This document shows positions 37,864-50,400 of a stretch of DNA of 64,000 nucleotides, piece by piece (position 1 is the stretch's first letter; each line of letters begins with the position of its first letter). A model generated the notes under the pieces. The model searched no databases, was not told where the DNA came from, and saw only the letters and a list, made by a program, of their open reading frames with translations. The translations under genes and the position numbers were made by a program. The stretch is from Phorcus lineatus (taxonomy: Eukaryota; Mollusca; Gastropoda; Trochida; Trochidae), in the NCBI GenBank assembly GCA_921293015.1, contig OV121083.1:33038908-33102907 (forward strand). Reading direction: 5' to 3'.

Positions 37864-40434
37864 ATAAGGTCAAGGACCGATGAGTAGAAAAAAAAGCCCA
37901 CCTCGTCAGTTAAGATTCATATATTTTATATACTTCGTTCTTTCGGCAATCGGACCGACATGTTTTTTTACAGGGAATGACATGACAAAATTGGAAGTCT
38001 AATAATTTTGGATTAGTCTAATCACAAATCATTTATAAACATGTGGATAGTCTATGCATTCATATTTAGTTTTAATCATTTTAATTATCATCGTCCTCCG
38101 CATGGCTTTAAATTGTCTCTATCACTTGCTTGCAAACCTTGCTGCCAACCATTCAAAAATTCGTGTTTTGAGTGCAGCGCCCTCTCAGACGAAAAGTTAA
38201 ATTCTCATAAGATTTCTCATAACATATCGAGACCCGTCGCAGCAGCCTTGACGACAAGCACAGAAAAGTAAGGGAAATGCGACAAGGCCTATCTTACAAA
38301 GCGATGGGTGGCATGGTGTCCTGATCTATGGACTCCTACCCACAGTAGTATTAGATTAACGATAATGAATATCAAGTTTTGTAAAGATAAGTTTGAAGAT
38401 GACAGTTTAAGTTTTCAAGATTTTTGGGGCAGCTGTAAGTTCGCAAAGAAGCAAAATCAGACGCCAATGTACATGTAAACGATTATAACCGTTACGAACC
38501 CCACTTTTTCTATCTAAAAGCTGGAAACTTCTTTCTGTTGTTTTTTTTACTTAGAAGAATTCATCTGAAATCGTGATCAAGGGAGAGATGTATTATTAAT
38601 GATATTTGTAACCAAAACACATAGAGAAAGTTGGTGTTATCCTCTAGATAAACATGGACGACTGAAGTATAAAGTTTTTGCACTTTGGAAAAGGAATACA
38701 TTGCTGAAAATACATTTGTAACTGCTTTTTTTCTTCAAAAATTGATTCCTACAATGCATTGAATGTATTTTTGAATCATATGCAATATCAGAGTTTTGGA
38801 CATTACATTTTGGATAAATATCTCTTATTTATCCCTACTTCGGCAATTGTTTATTCCCAGATACAGGATATCCTGAATATTATATCCGCTATAGGCTGTT
38901 TTACAGTACGTCTAACTTCCCCCGTCTTATTCACTGAACAACGAATTTAAATTTAATTTTGACTTCTTGCTCATCAAGAATTGATAATTTTGACAATAAA
39001 CCTAAATTATTATGTATTGTATTCATGATAAGTGTTTTATGATAAGTAATAAATTATATATATAATATCTCGACTGATTCGGTAAGATGTACATTAAAAA
39101 CACTATTTGTATACTACCATTGAATCTCGGTTTTGGAGTAACATGCAATCTCAAATTATACATGACACGGGTTAATTGCAGCTCACATATCTGTAAACAT
39201 GGTTTGAATATTTTGTATCAAGATTGCACATCTGTTTTTAGTAACTTTTTACCTTTCTTCCGTTACAGGTTGATATTTTGAAAATAAAATTCTTGAAGCC
39301 AAAGACGAAATTTACATGATTTTGTTTTACAATAGAAATTACCGAACGTTATCATAAAATGATGATTGATAAAAAAAATTTGTTTGCCTAAGGTTAATTA
39401 TTTATTTTTAAAACATCATTTTGATAAGTTATTTTCCGGATTTTTATTATCAGAAATGTATACTATTTTCTTGAAAAGTTATTGCCATGAATATGAAGAT
39501 AGCGCCTATGAGAAATACTTCTTAATCATGGTGATACAATAATATTGTTTTAGATAATAAGAACCCATAGATAGTACCTAATTTTGCATTTCTGTTTTTT
39601 TGTCCATGGTTCACCCTTCTTTAACGAAAATTATGTCACAAATTTTATATGTTCTATGCTGATAGCATAACAGTAAAATCAAAGGGGGTTAACTCTGACC
39701 AGCATTGACGTAACCAAAATTGTGAATCTGTTTCAGCTGCAAATATTTGTTGCTTGTAAAGTAACGATAATATTGGCTTAACATATAACGCAATTATATC
39801 AGAAGAAGAATATCTAAAAGTGTCGTCTTTGTTGTTTTAAATGAGGTTTCAAAAAAAGGATTTGGTATGTAAGACACTTCACAGACTGACAGAAACATTT
39901 CTTCCCGTGTTTTGAAAGGCTAGAGACTGAAACAGTCCCTCCTAATTCAATCTACGTAAACAAAATAGTGAATTGATTGTAGCCTTCTTGGCATTGTACA
40001 TACACATCTTCTACAATTTGAAAAACGGGGTTTGAGTAAATTATTCTGATTAAAGTTGGTATTGTTAAATGGATGCAAATTTTTGTTCAATATATATTCA
40101 CAATTGGTTTTGTAATCATGATAACGTGTAATGCTGTTTGAATCAAAGTTTGTTTCACCTTAAATTAGTTTGACATTAGGATAATCAAACTTGTTTGACA
40201 CATGTGGGAGAAAGATATCTAGCAATGCTGGACTAACATTATGACACCAATTTGCTGTATATCGTTGATTTCATTCGCCTTTGTGAATAACTTAAATTAC
40301 AAGTTCTTTGTGCATTTATTTGTGCTTAAAAAATTAGTATATTTTACTTATTTATGATATTTGTTCTTCGAAATATGCACATTACTTTAAATTTATCAAG
40401 CAATACTTATATGATTAAATTGTAAATCTTTCAG
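37864..40434. other. LMBRD2 upstream region
   Basis: No coding exon is seen. LMBRD2 must have at least one noncoding first exon here, because its first coding exon follows an acceptor (CTTTCAG, ending about 40434). A donor-like AAAA|GTAAGG near 38268 is one candidate, not proven. Confidence 0.4.
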
Positions 40435-40477
40435 ACAATGCAGTAACATCCCAAGTTGATGCTGACTGAGAATCAAT

Positions 40478-43400
40478 ATGAGTGCTGGCCCGCTGGTGGT
40501 TGAAATCATCTGCACATGTTTGCTGGCAGCTTTTGTGCTACACAGATATGGGGACCTGAGAAAACAACATGTTCTTGTTACTTTGGCAACCTTTGTGGCC
40601 TGGTACTTCTCATTCATGATAATCTTCATCATTCCACTGGATGTGACTTCTGTATGTATCTTTCAGGGATATAAAATCTTTTTTTATTAAAGCATTAATA
40701 ATTTGGTATTGTGTATTTATAGCTCAATAGATAAGAAAGGTCAGATGGGCTTATTGTAGGTGTATGTATATCTATTCTATAGCTTCTTTGACAACTTGGA
40801 AGTGGGTGTATATATGCATTTTGTTCACTATTTCCCTGAAATGATTAAATCTTTGGATTACTTCCAGACCTTTTATCGCCAGTGTGTTCACCAGAACACT
40901 CCTCCAGTACCTACCACAACAGAAACAGACAGCAATGTCAGCAGGGTTACAACACAAGTCTTGCCAACAACTTCATCTTCAAATGCGACAGATCAGAGTG
41001 ATGAGGTGACCACTATCACCCTGCCTTCCACGAACTGTCGTGCCCCGCTGAGTCATGTGCCTGACCACGTCCTGCCCGCACTGTGGAGAGTCGTCTACTG
41101 GACCTCACAGGTTCTCACTTGGTCAGTGCACCCTAGACTTGGTTTTTCTTCAGTCGTATGATTCTTTCATAGCTAACTTAACAAGATTTTCATTTCTATG
41201 AGTGAAGTAAGCTATCAACTGTCATGATTTGCATAGCTGGGGATGGTGGAGTCATCTTCCTCCCGTCTTTCAGCTTGTTTTGCCTTGTAATGATATTGTT
41301 CAACAAAACTGTTGTCCCAATTGTCTCCATTATTCCTATGTAGCCTTGTCTCCATGTTTGCAGGTTGATCCTACCATTGATGCAGTCCTACTCTAACGCA
41401 GGAGATTTTACGGTGCTGGGGAAGATCAAGTCTGCTCTCATTGCCAACGCCATCTACTACGGAACCTACCTCCTCATCTTCGGCATCTGTCTCATCTATG
41501 TTGTCATCAGGCCTGACCTTGATATAGACGCGTAAATATGGTTTCATCATGAAATTTGATGGTTTTGACAAGTGACTATTTCAACCTATCTCGGTTTGAA
41601 CTACCTTTTGGAAAAAAACCCTCCAAAACAAGCCCATTCTTAAATATTAATCATCATTGTGTGTAGACTTCTTAGTCTCTGAGTGAATAGTCCTATCTTC
41701 ATTTATGACCCATTTGGTTTGTAAAGTAAAGGGGTTTCATAATGATTTGTTAGCACATATGTATCATAACACCTACAAGGGATTTGATTGGCTAACAAAA
41801 ATGTACTTATTTTACAATGAGAAACTTGTGAACGGCGACCGCCATGACATGACATTAATCAAAGAAAGATAACTCTGACTTTTCCCTGAGCATAAAGACG
41901 TTATTTTGCTAGGAATAGTGCATTTTCTTTCACGATACTCCGTGATAATAAATCATACGTGTGATGTGGTTGAATATTCATCCTCTGCGCTGTTCCTTTA
42001 TAGACACAATAAAAAAGTTATATAGAAACAAAACAAATCAAATGAAAAACAAGTTGGTATAAAATAGGATACATTACTTGTTCCCCTTTCATATTAGTTT
42101 TATGTCCCTCATGCAAAGGCTCTGGACAAAGCAAAATTATTTCACTCAGGACATAAGTTTTGTAAGAGAGGTGAAGCTCTTTATATATCGTATAAGTAAA
42201 TAACCTAAACCTGCTCATCACCAATAAATAATATCTGAAGGTTGTAGTAATAATGTAAGCAAATTTTGAATACTTTGGAACTTTTTCTAAATACTCATCT
42301 TAAATCTAACATCACACTTACAAAATTTACTATTATGTTTGGACTTTGGTCACACAATGAATTATTTAACCATGTCATACTTTTGGCCAAACGATCCATT
42401 TATGTTTCAAGTATTAAACAACATGTTCTTTCTTATGAGGGATTTGTTAAATGTCTTAGGATGACATATAACATTGAAAAATTTATAGCGAGAAAAAATA
42501 ATAGGATAGAATCTTTAGATAAGAAGTGGAATCAACTACCTGCTATAATTAATTGAAGCACTCATAAAATACTAATATCTCACTGCCTGCATTCTTATCT
42601 TATCCAACCTTATACAAATATATGTATCAACATTATCAAAACATTTTCTGTGATGAACATGAAGTTTTTTGTAGTCCTGATTCAGTAAGAGCTAAAAAAG
42701 CTCAATGATATGTACATTGCTTTTTCATGTAAAATGTATGATATGAAATGGAATAAAAAAATAAATAAATAAATAAAAAAAAATAATGTAAGCATATCTG
42801 TACCAGAGAGAAGCTGAAGGTGATCGGAGCAACAGCCAGCAACACGTGGGGCCTGTTTGTCCTGGTGCTAATGCTGGGGTATGGATTGGTGGAAGTCCCA
42901 CGCAACTTCTGGAACAGCTCTAAACGCGGGCACCAGCTGTCCCGTACCTACTTCAAGATTGCCAAGCTCAGCACAGACAAGTCAGAGTCAGAGGAAGCTC
43001 TTGAAGATATCCTTGAAGTGAGACAGTTCTAAGGCTGTATAGCATTTATTCTTCCATTTAGTGACATAATCTTACATAAAACTGCCACCAAAAAGTTCTT
43101 AACCAATTAATTTGTACTGTAGATTACCAGAACCTACTAGCCTGTGATGTGGTAGAGAGAACAAAAGAAGAGAGATTTAGAGTTCCATGTTCTGAGTTGC
43201 AGAGTAAATCAGTATTGTTCAACAAGTGAGCTGACTTTACTAAGACATGAGAGCTAAAATATATCTTAGTGTATATAATAGTTATCTTCTTTAACTTAGT
43301 TTACTTCAGCTGTGATAACATCGCAAAGTATATAATTTTTATTAGTTTAGGTCAGTTAACAGATTGTAACGCAATTTGGTTCTACAATTTTTTTTTTCAT

Positions 43401-46400
43401 GACTTTATAAAAGTTTACATTTATGACATGTTTTTGAGGTGTTTATTGGCATTTGGGTATGACCATAATTGAAGATTATCATATTTCTTTTTTAGGAAAT
43501 AAAAAGATATGCAGAAAGAATTCGCTATAATCATCCTCTTAGAAAACATATGGATGTAGTTCTTTCAAAGGTATGTCTTTCATTGATGTGTAACTATCAA
43601 GAATCAAAAAATGATCTTTACAATATATAATAATAATGATATATATGATTCGATATTTAGTTATTGAAAACTACTGGTAAATTTGTCCTTAAAATTTGGA
43701 GACACTGTGATTCTTTCAGATGTCAAGTGTTAATCTTCTAAGAGTGATCTCCATTTGGATGTAGTGAATGATAAGATGTCTTATGATGCCTGTTCACAGT
43801 GTCCAGAATACATACAGAAGTCAGTCGGAACAAACATGGACGATTATGAGGACTATGACAAAGCAATGGATTCAATCTCTGAGAAGTCACTGGTTAAGTT
43901 GCACCAGAAGGTGATCCGATGTTCGCAAATAAACCGGCGCAACCAGACCCAGTGGAAGAACCTGATTGACAAGGTATTCGATCTGGAGGATTGTGAAAGC
44001 AATGAGAACAACTCGGACTGTCGCTTCCACCGCACGTACGGGCAGTACACGGGTATCTTCAGCAGTATCTACACACCAACTGTTGGTGAGTCTTCTTCGT
44101 TCATTGCTGATTCTTTATCTTTGTAGCCTCCATAGGTTGTCTTCTCAAAGTTAAGGATTTCTTCAGCGTTTGTATGAATAAAAGTATCAGCTTTCATACT
44201 TGTTTCTGAATTTTGCATAAAATCCTATGTCTGAGTATTTGAATGAAGTTTGATCCCTGCCGCTAAGTGTAATAAGGAGAAAATATCCAATTGCATTACA
44301 TGATGAAAAAATTCAAAACATGAATTTCATAAAAATTTACAAATTTTATCTCGTCATGGCCTGTTGACTATGGTCAGGTAAACTTTTCACATTTTCAACG
44401 TAGGACCTGCTTAAGCTCCAAAATTAAAATTTTGTGCGGACAAACCTTCCAACTATTGTATCAAAGTTTGTACTGAGTGTGATATTATTATTTGTCCCCT
44501 CAACTTCCAATGATCCAAAGCCTGATAAGCTACAGAGCCCATGGCTCTACTCTTTTTTTAGATCAATGATTAAGTATCCCTAAGTGATTGCTTGTATTGC
44601 ATACCTAACACCGGCTCTCTCTGATTGCCTGATGTGACACTAAGCCAAGTGTTTCTGTGCAGAGTGGTACTGGAAGTGCCGAGTGCACCGCTGGGTGATG
44701 ATGGTTTCGGCCGTCGTGCTGTGCGTCTTCTCCTTCATGGTGGTCTGGTCCGAGTGTCTCTTCTTTGTAAAAAGTCCAGTCCTCTCACTCTTTGCTGTCT
44801 TTATCGACCTGGCCAAGCAGAACTATGATTATGTTTATATAGAGGTTGGTTGGCTTTATATTCATTGCATCTCTATCAATAAATGTTAACAGAGACCTGT
44901 ATGCTTTTTTTCATGATGTGGTAAACTGAGTTCTTGATTGAAGTAATAATGTACTATCCTTAGAATTTGAAAATGTATTTGTCCATTTCAGATTGCATCT
45001 ATCCTTACGATAGCATACCTGTGTTTCTGCGCTTACTACAGCGTGTTCCAGATCCGCATCTTCAACTACTACTACATCGCTCCACACCACCAGACTGACG
45101 AGTACAGTCTCATCTTCACTGGCATGTGAGTTCTCTGCCAGATGAATGCTGTGATATACACAGTTGTTTTCTGTGAATGAGTGCACAATGTTCCCCTTCC
45201 CTAATCCTTACCACTTTGTAATAGCACTTTGAAAAGTTTTCTCTTCTAAAGATGTTGCTAGTGCCTGAACAATTGAAGGAACAATACACAATGATTAGAA
45301 ATCAAAAGTTATTTTGGGGCTTTTTAGATAATTGTAACTTTGTGTAAGTTTAGTGTAATGATATAGCAGAGTTAGGTGATAATCTCATATGCCATCCTGC
45401 GGGTAAAAGGTTCAGTTCAGGGTTCATTTACGGGTCTGGGTTAAGGATTAAGAGGATAGATTTCAAGTCTGTGCCATATGTGTATATAAACAATTTTGTA
45501 TGTGCATTCAGGATGTTGTGTCGACTGACTCCCCCCATGTGTCTCAACTTCCTGGGACTAATCCACCTGGACAGTCACGTGACCTCTGGCAACATGGAGG
45601 AGACCTCGTACACTCAGGTGAGGTTATGCCTCATGATGATTGATCAACCATCTCATCGTATAACATTTCCTTTCATTCTTGTAGTGATAAGACATGAATT
45701 ATGCCCGAGAATAATGGTCTTGTAGAATTCTTCATTATCTTACCACCTATGTCTACATCAAAACATTTGTTTTTTGTGATAACCAGAAATCAGCACAATT
45801 TTGTGTTAACTCATCCTGCTACATCAACGTATTTGTCTCCGCCTAGCTCCATCATATACCCTGGTATCCTTCGGTCTAAAACTCTCGTATCGCTTACGGC
45901 TGGTTACTCACTGGTTAGACCGAAGGATACCAGGGTATATGATGGAGCTAGGCGGAGACAAATACGCTGATGTAGCAGGATGGTGTTAACTGGGATCAAA
46001 ATCTTTATATGCAGTTATGAATAGAATTTAGAAGCCTGTAGTTTCAAAATGACCATAAAAAACAGCAGTTTATCAGTTTACATGAATTCCTGCTTGCAGA
46101 TCATGGGTCATATGGACGTGATCTCGTTCATCTCTGACGGCTTCAACATCTACTTCCCCATCCTGATTGTCCTGCTGTGTATCTGCACCTATTTCTCTCT
46201 TGGGAGTCGCTTGCTGAGCATGCTCGGGTTTCAGCAGTTCATTGGGGACGATGACATGACGCAGGAGTTGATGGACGAGGGCAAAGAGCTCGTCAACAGG
46301 GGTGAGTGGGCAATGTTGGAGTTTCTACGCTGCAAGTTTCAGCTATGTTGTCGTGCTTACCAACTTGGTGGTTATGATCAGAGTCTAGGATATTTCGTCG

Positions 46401-47442
46401 TTTGTTGATGGTGTCATTTCAGAGCTCTCTTAACTATAGAATTATTGTAAATTTATGCTATTACATTTCCATGCATATGATCTAGGTTTAAAGCAATGAC
46501 AAAGAGTATAGAATTGCTGTTTCACAATGCAATGTCCTGTTTGTGTAGAGAGACGGAAGATGGAGCGGCGGGCTGACGGAGAGTTGCGGAGGAAACAGTG
46601 GGCAGACAGGTTCGCAGAGTCAGGCTCCGGCTCACCATCGCGCTCCAAACCTATCAACTCTGAAGCTCGAGGTCAGTCACATACGTTATGTCTCTTATAA
46701 GACAACTATCTACAGAACAGATTTACCGTATTGTTAACATGTTGTTGCAGGAATGAACTCATACTGTATCTGAATGTCAAAGTGCACATGCTACAGTCAA
46801 GCATGTGTTTTGTGTAGAAAAGAGTATAATGATATAACCATGATCTTATCCTGCCAATTGGAGTAATTTAGAGTGAAACCATGTGAATGTTTGTGCAGTC
46901 AATCTAGCCAGTTCAACATAACTCCATGCACAAATCAAAAGGACAAAATCAACATGAACATCACGTAGAACATTCTGCCTTCATGTATTAATCTTGCAAT
47001 ATGAATGTTTTCAATAACAAAACAATATTTAGTTTACTCTTTATTCTATCTTATTGCTCGCCGCTAATGGCTGAAATATTGCCCAAGTGGCGTTAAACAA
47101 TAACTCACTCACTCACTCTATCTAATTTATATATTTGGTATTTCATTGTTACAAGAGGAGCAGTGATGGATTGATTTTGACCAAATTAACACTACAGTTA
47201 CCTCTTTGTCCAAACCTTGCCTCGTTATGTCTCCAGGTATGTACATGGTACCCCGAAGCCCTGATGACAACGATCACACAGAGCTGCTACGTCAGGCGGA
47301 ACCAATCGACTACACGGATGACCGGACTGACCCTCTAGGGGACTCAATGACCCATGGGTACCAGTCCCGCCCCATCCCCTCCCGCTACAGCACTAGTAGA
47401 CCCTCCTCCAGACCACCTAAAGGAATCTTTGACGATATTTGA
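40478..47442 (+). CDS. LMBRD2: LMBR1 domain-containing protein 2, multi-pass membrane protein
   Basis: Twelve coding exons join in frame to 706 aa (human 695): 40478-40651, 40868-41121, 41364-41531, 42807-43017, 43496-43570, 43800-44085, 44663-44844, 44992-45125, 45512-45617, 46100-46301, 46549-46671, 47237-47442. Two N-terminal membrane segments follow MSAGP. Further segments surround [26 protein letters not shown] and [21 protein letters not shown]. After a cytoplasmic region ([20 protein letters not shown]) come [52 protein letters not shown] and [13 protein letters not shown]. The C-terminus is a basic, low-complexity tail. LMBRD2 is a regulator reported near beta-2 adrenergic receptors; its mechanism is not established. 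Start: MSAGP matches the family start. Introns 3, 9 and 11 carry transposon pieces. Confidence 0.97.
42262..42781 (+). mobile_element. 5'-truncated LINE insertion with 13-bp target duplication
   Basis: A 520-bp insertion in LMBRD2 intron 3 has identical 13-bp flanks AATAATGTAAGCA (42249-42261 and 42782-42794). It contains the end of an ORF2-like frame ([32 protein letters not shown], stop at about 42556), a 3' untranslated part and an A-rich tail with AATAAATAAAT. It is a textbook retrotransposition, relatively recent given the perfect duplication. Its right duplication ends 12 bp before the exon 4 boundary. Confidence 0.92.
45805..45990. mobile_element. 186-bp palindromic MITE in LMBRD2 intron 9
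   Basis: Arms of about 76 bp (45805-45880 and 45915-45990) are nearly exact reverse complements around a 34-bp loop. They share CATCCTGCTACATCA and GACCGAAGGATACCAGGGTA. Both outer ends carry GTTAAC, so a TTAA target duplication (piggyBac- or Kolobok-like) is possible. Confidence 0.8.
47053..47118 (+). mobile_element. SINE 3'-end fragment with CACT tail
   Basis: GGCTGAAATATTGCCCAAGT, then GGCGTTAAACAA and a CACTCACTCACTC tail. This is the tail end of the same SINE class as 61245-61560, read on the + strand. It lies in LMBRD2 intron 11. The short 3' piece indicates 5' truncation or decay. Confidence 0.7.
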
Positions 47443-50400
47443 TTTATCTCACTTACATACCATACTGTAGCATAGAGACATATTATGATTTTTCTCTACT
47501 TAGATACTTTATTACAAGAAATGATAATGATATACATATAATCTTCTTGTAGTAGATGATGAATGTTATGAACAAAAGAATCTTATTCATATTTGTGTGA
47601 AGAGTTGTGTGGAGAATCTGCTGGTAGCAGCTTTATAAATAACAAACTCACTCCTGCTTGCATCTTATCTAAGCATCTTCATCTTCTTGGAGCCTGATGT
47701 ATATCAAAGTATCATCATCTAAAGATGTATAAAGAGATGTATCAAGAGATGTATCATTCAGTCTGTCAGACATTCACAGGTTCTTCAAGGTAAACACTTT
47801 ATCTGAATGTAATGCATAATTCTACTTAAGATTGTGTTATCTGTACGTTATACCTGATGATATCATCCATGTTAGCAGTAGTTAGTTGTCGTTAGTTATT
47901 ATCTATGTATCTTCATATTTTAGATCAGCTGTTTTAGATGATTCTCTTCAAGATGGTGAAATATTTTACCATTTGCCATTAAAGTAGGACAGTAGATCTC
48001 TGTTTTGTAAGTAGTATGTGGTTATCTCAGCTCACAGGAGGGTTCAGGAGATTCATGTAACTATTGTACATTCCTGTACAGCTTATGTATCATATTCTCG
48101 TTCTTCTATCATTTCACATAGTCAAGCCCTTTTAAACACCGATTTAAGCAAAATTAACTTTAAAAACTTTGATCTAGTGTTTAAGCAAAATTAAACTTCA
48201 AAAATTTTGGATTAAGTGTGAATCTGCAATGCTTCTGTTTCAAGACCAGAAGTAAACTTGCAATCACATGTGATTTATTTCACCTTGAAACAAACAAGGA
48301 CGATAATCCTAGTCAAAGCTAGGGGTCATTTTCAGGATTCAATTGATAAAACAGAGATAATACTAGAAAAAAATGACTTAAATAACTGCTGTTGGGAAAT
48401 ACAAACAGAACGAGGTGAATGGCAGGTGTTAAAGATGATTTCGTCTTCATGTTTATTTTTGGTGCTGCCATTAAAGTAAGGTTAGATCTATGGTTATCTG
48501 AGAGAAACAAGATAAATGTAACCACTGTACATTCTTGTATATTTATAGCATTGTATTACCTCATATTTTATTCAGGTAAATCATTTTGTTACATGTTTAG
48601 GTTAAAAGTAAACTTTTCACTTTATTGCTTGAAAAATTTGATTAATTGACTTGAATTTGATGTTAAAACTCAACAGTATGTTATAAATGACTACTGAAAA
48701 ATAGAAATAAAAAAACAATTTAAAATTTATTTGACCCGAAAAATTCATTCCGTGATAGTAGGTCTGACAAAGTGTGTACATAATGTTGATTCTCAGATCT
48801 CAAAGCTTTCAGGTTCCATCAAAACATGCCCATTATGCTTATATAGAAAGTCTTGTGTGGTTAGTGTCTAGATTGTAGCTGTAAGTGTTTGATACATGAC
48901 AAGGAATGAACATGTTTATTGTCGATGAAATGAGATATTGAAATGCATGCTGTAGGTGTTCTGTTTCTCCATTGGTATTACTGGTTCAATTATCTTTTTA
49001 GTAATAAAGGGTAACTTTGATAGCAGCAACAAAGTTTTACCTTATAATCAATATCCTATTTAAGCTTTGTTTGTTCTGTTAGAATCTCAATAATCACCCT
49101 AGATAGAGTCCTTGTCACATACTCACTAGTTGTTCTAAACAGTCATCCCTCTAGTAAATTTTATCTCTCTTGTAAAATTCTTAAATGAAATTTGGTGTAA
49201 AATTAGGATTCATTCTAAAATCTATAACTTTTTATTACAAATTATTAAAATCTATTTAAAGTTTATCAGATATACGAACAAAGTTGATATAGTGTGTAAT
49301 AATTTTACTTTTCTTTATCCATATTTTCATTTGGTTGCATTTTTTCATGTTTCCATGGCAACAGTTTCTAGTCATTAATTTTTTTCTAGAATTGTGATAA
49401 ATATTTGTTGCTTACTATATCTAATTCGTCCCTTCATGTGATATTTGTTATGTCCCTCTATAATATGTCATCTTGGCTAGTGTGTGACATAGTTTCCGCT
49501 GGCATTTGTAACAGCCAGTTGTCATGTCCGACAACTTTACAAAGTGCCAGATAATGACATGTTTCCCGTTTCCTTAAATCTAATCAATAGATAAAACTTT
49601 CGTTTTCTACCATCACTTACGATGGGCTTTATGATACTTTTTCTCCCTCTGAAGTAGGTTGAAAGAACTATTCCTTATGTCTATTGAAAGTTGAAATGTG
49701 TTTGAAATCGGAGTCAATTGGAAATAGCGTGAATTTTTATAGCCAGTTAACATAACCATTGTCACCAAGAACAGTAAATTCAGCTTAAGTTATCTGAATG
49801 AGTACGTGTTTGATTTCGGAATTGGTCAGAATTTCCGTAGACAGTTAAAGTAACCATTGGCACTGAGAAAAATTAAATTAGCTCAAAGTGTCTGATTGCT
49901 TATTTCTCTCCCACTTCATGATAACACTCCATTTTAATCAAACTGGGGTTTTCCAAACTTGGCAGATTATCACCTTACTGTCTTGTTTTATGTCATTCAT
50001 TGTATAATTGATTTGGTGAAATTATTTTTGTGAAAAACTTGATTTTTTATCAGACATCATGTCAGACATTCTTTTCAAAAACCGGACAGTCATATTTTTC
50101 ACTACCAAAATTTATCGGTTAATGGAAACAGTGTGTGATGCATCCAACAGAATCCTCTATGTAATAATTTTAAACCAGTCACATAGGAAGAATGGAAGGA
50201 AAAACATCCTCTTTTGAAAGAAGTACCAACCTGACATTTGTGTGTGATGATTGCTCTGCAAACTGGCTGCATTTGTATATATAACAGCATTGTTAATTTC
50301 CAGTTATGATTGTTCTGTTTTCATTTCTGTCAATAACTTTAATGGCCCTTATGTCATATCAGGTGATTGTATGCTGTTTCACTCAATGTTTATATATGAT

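Noticed and set aside
40760..41161. 133-aa frame as a separate gene
   Set aside because: It is LMBRD2 exon 2 (40868-41121) with intron read-in on both sides.
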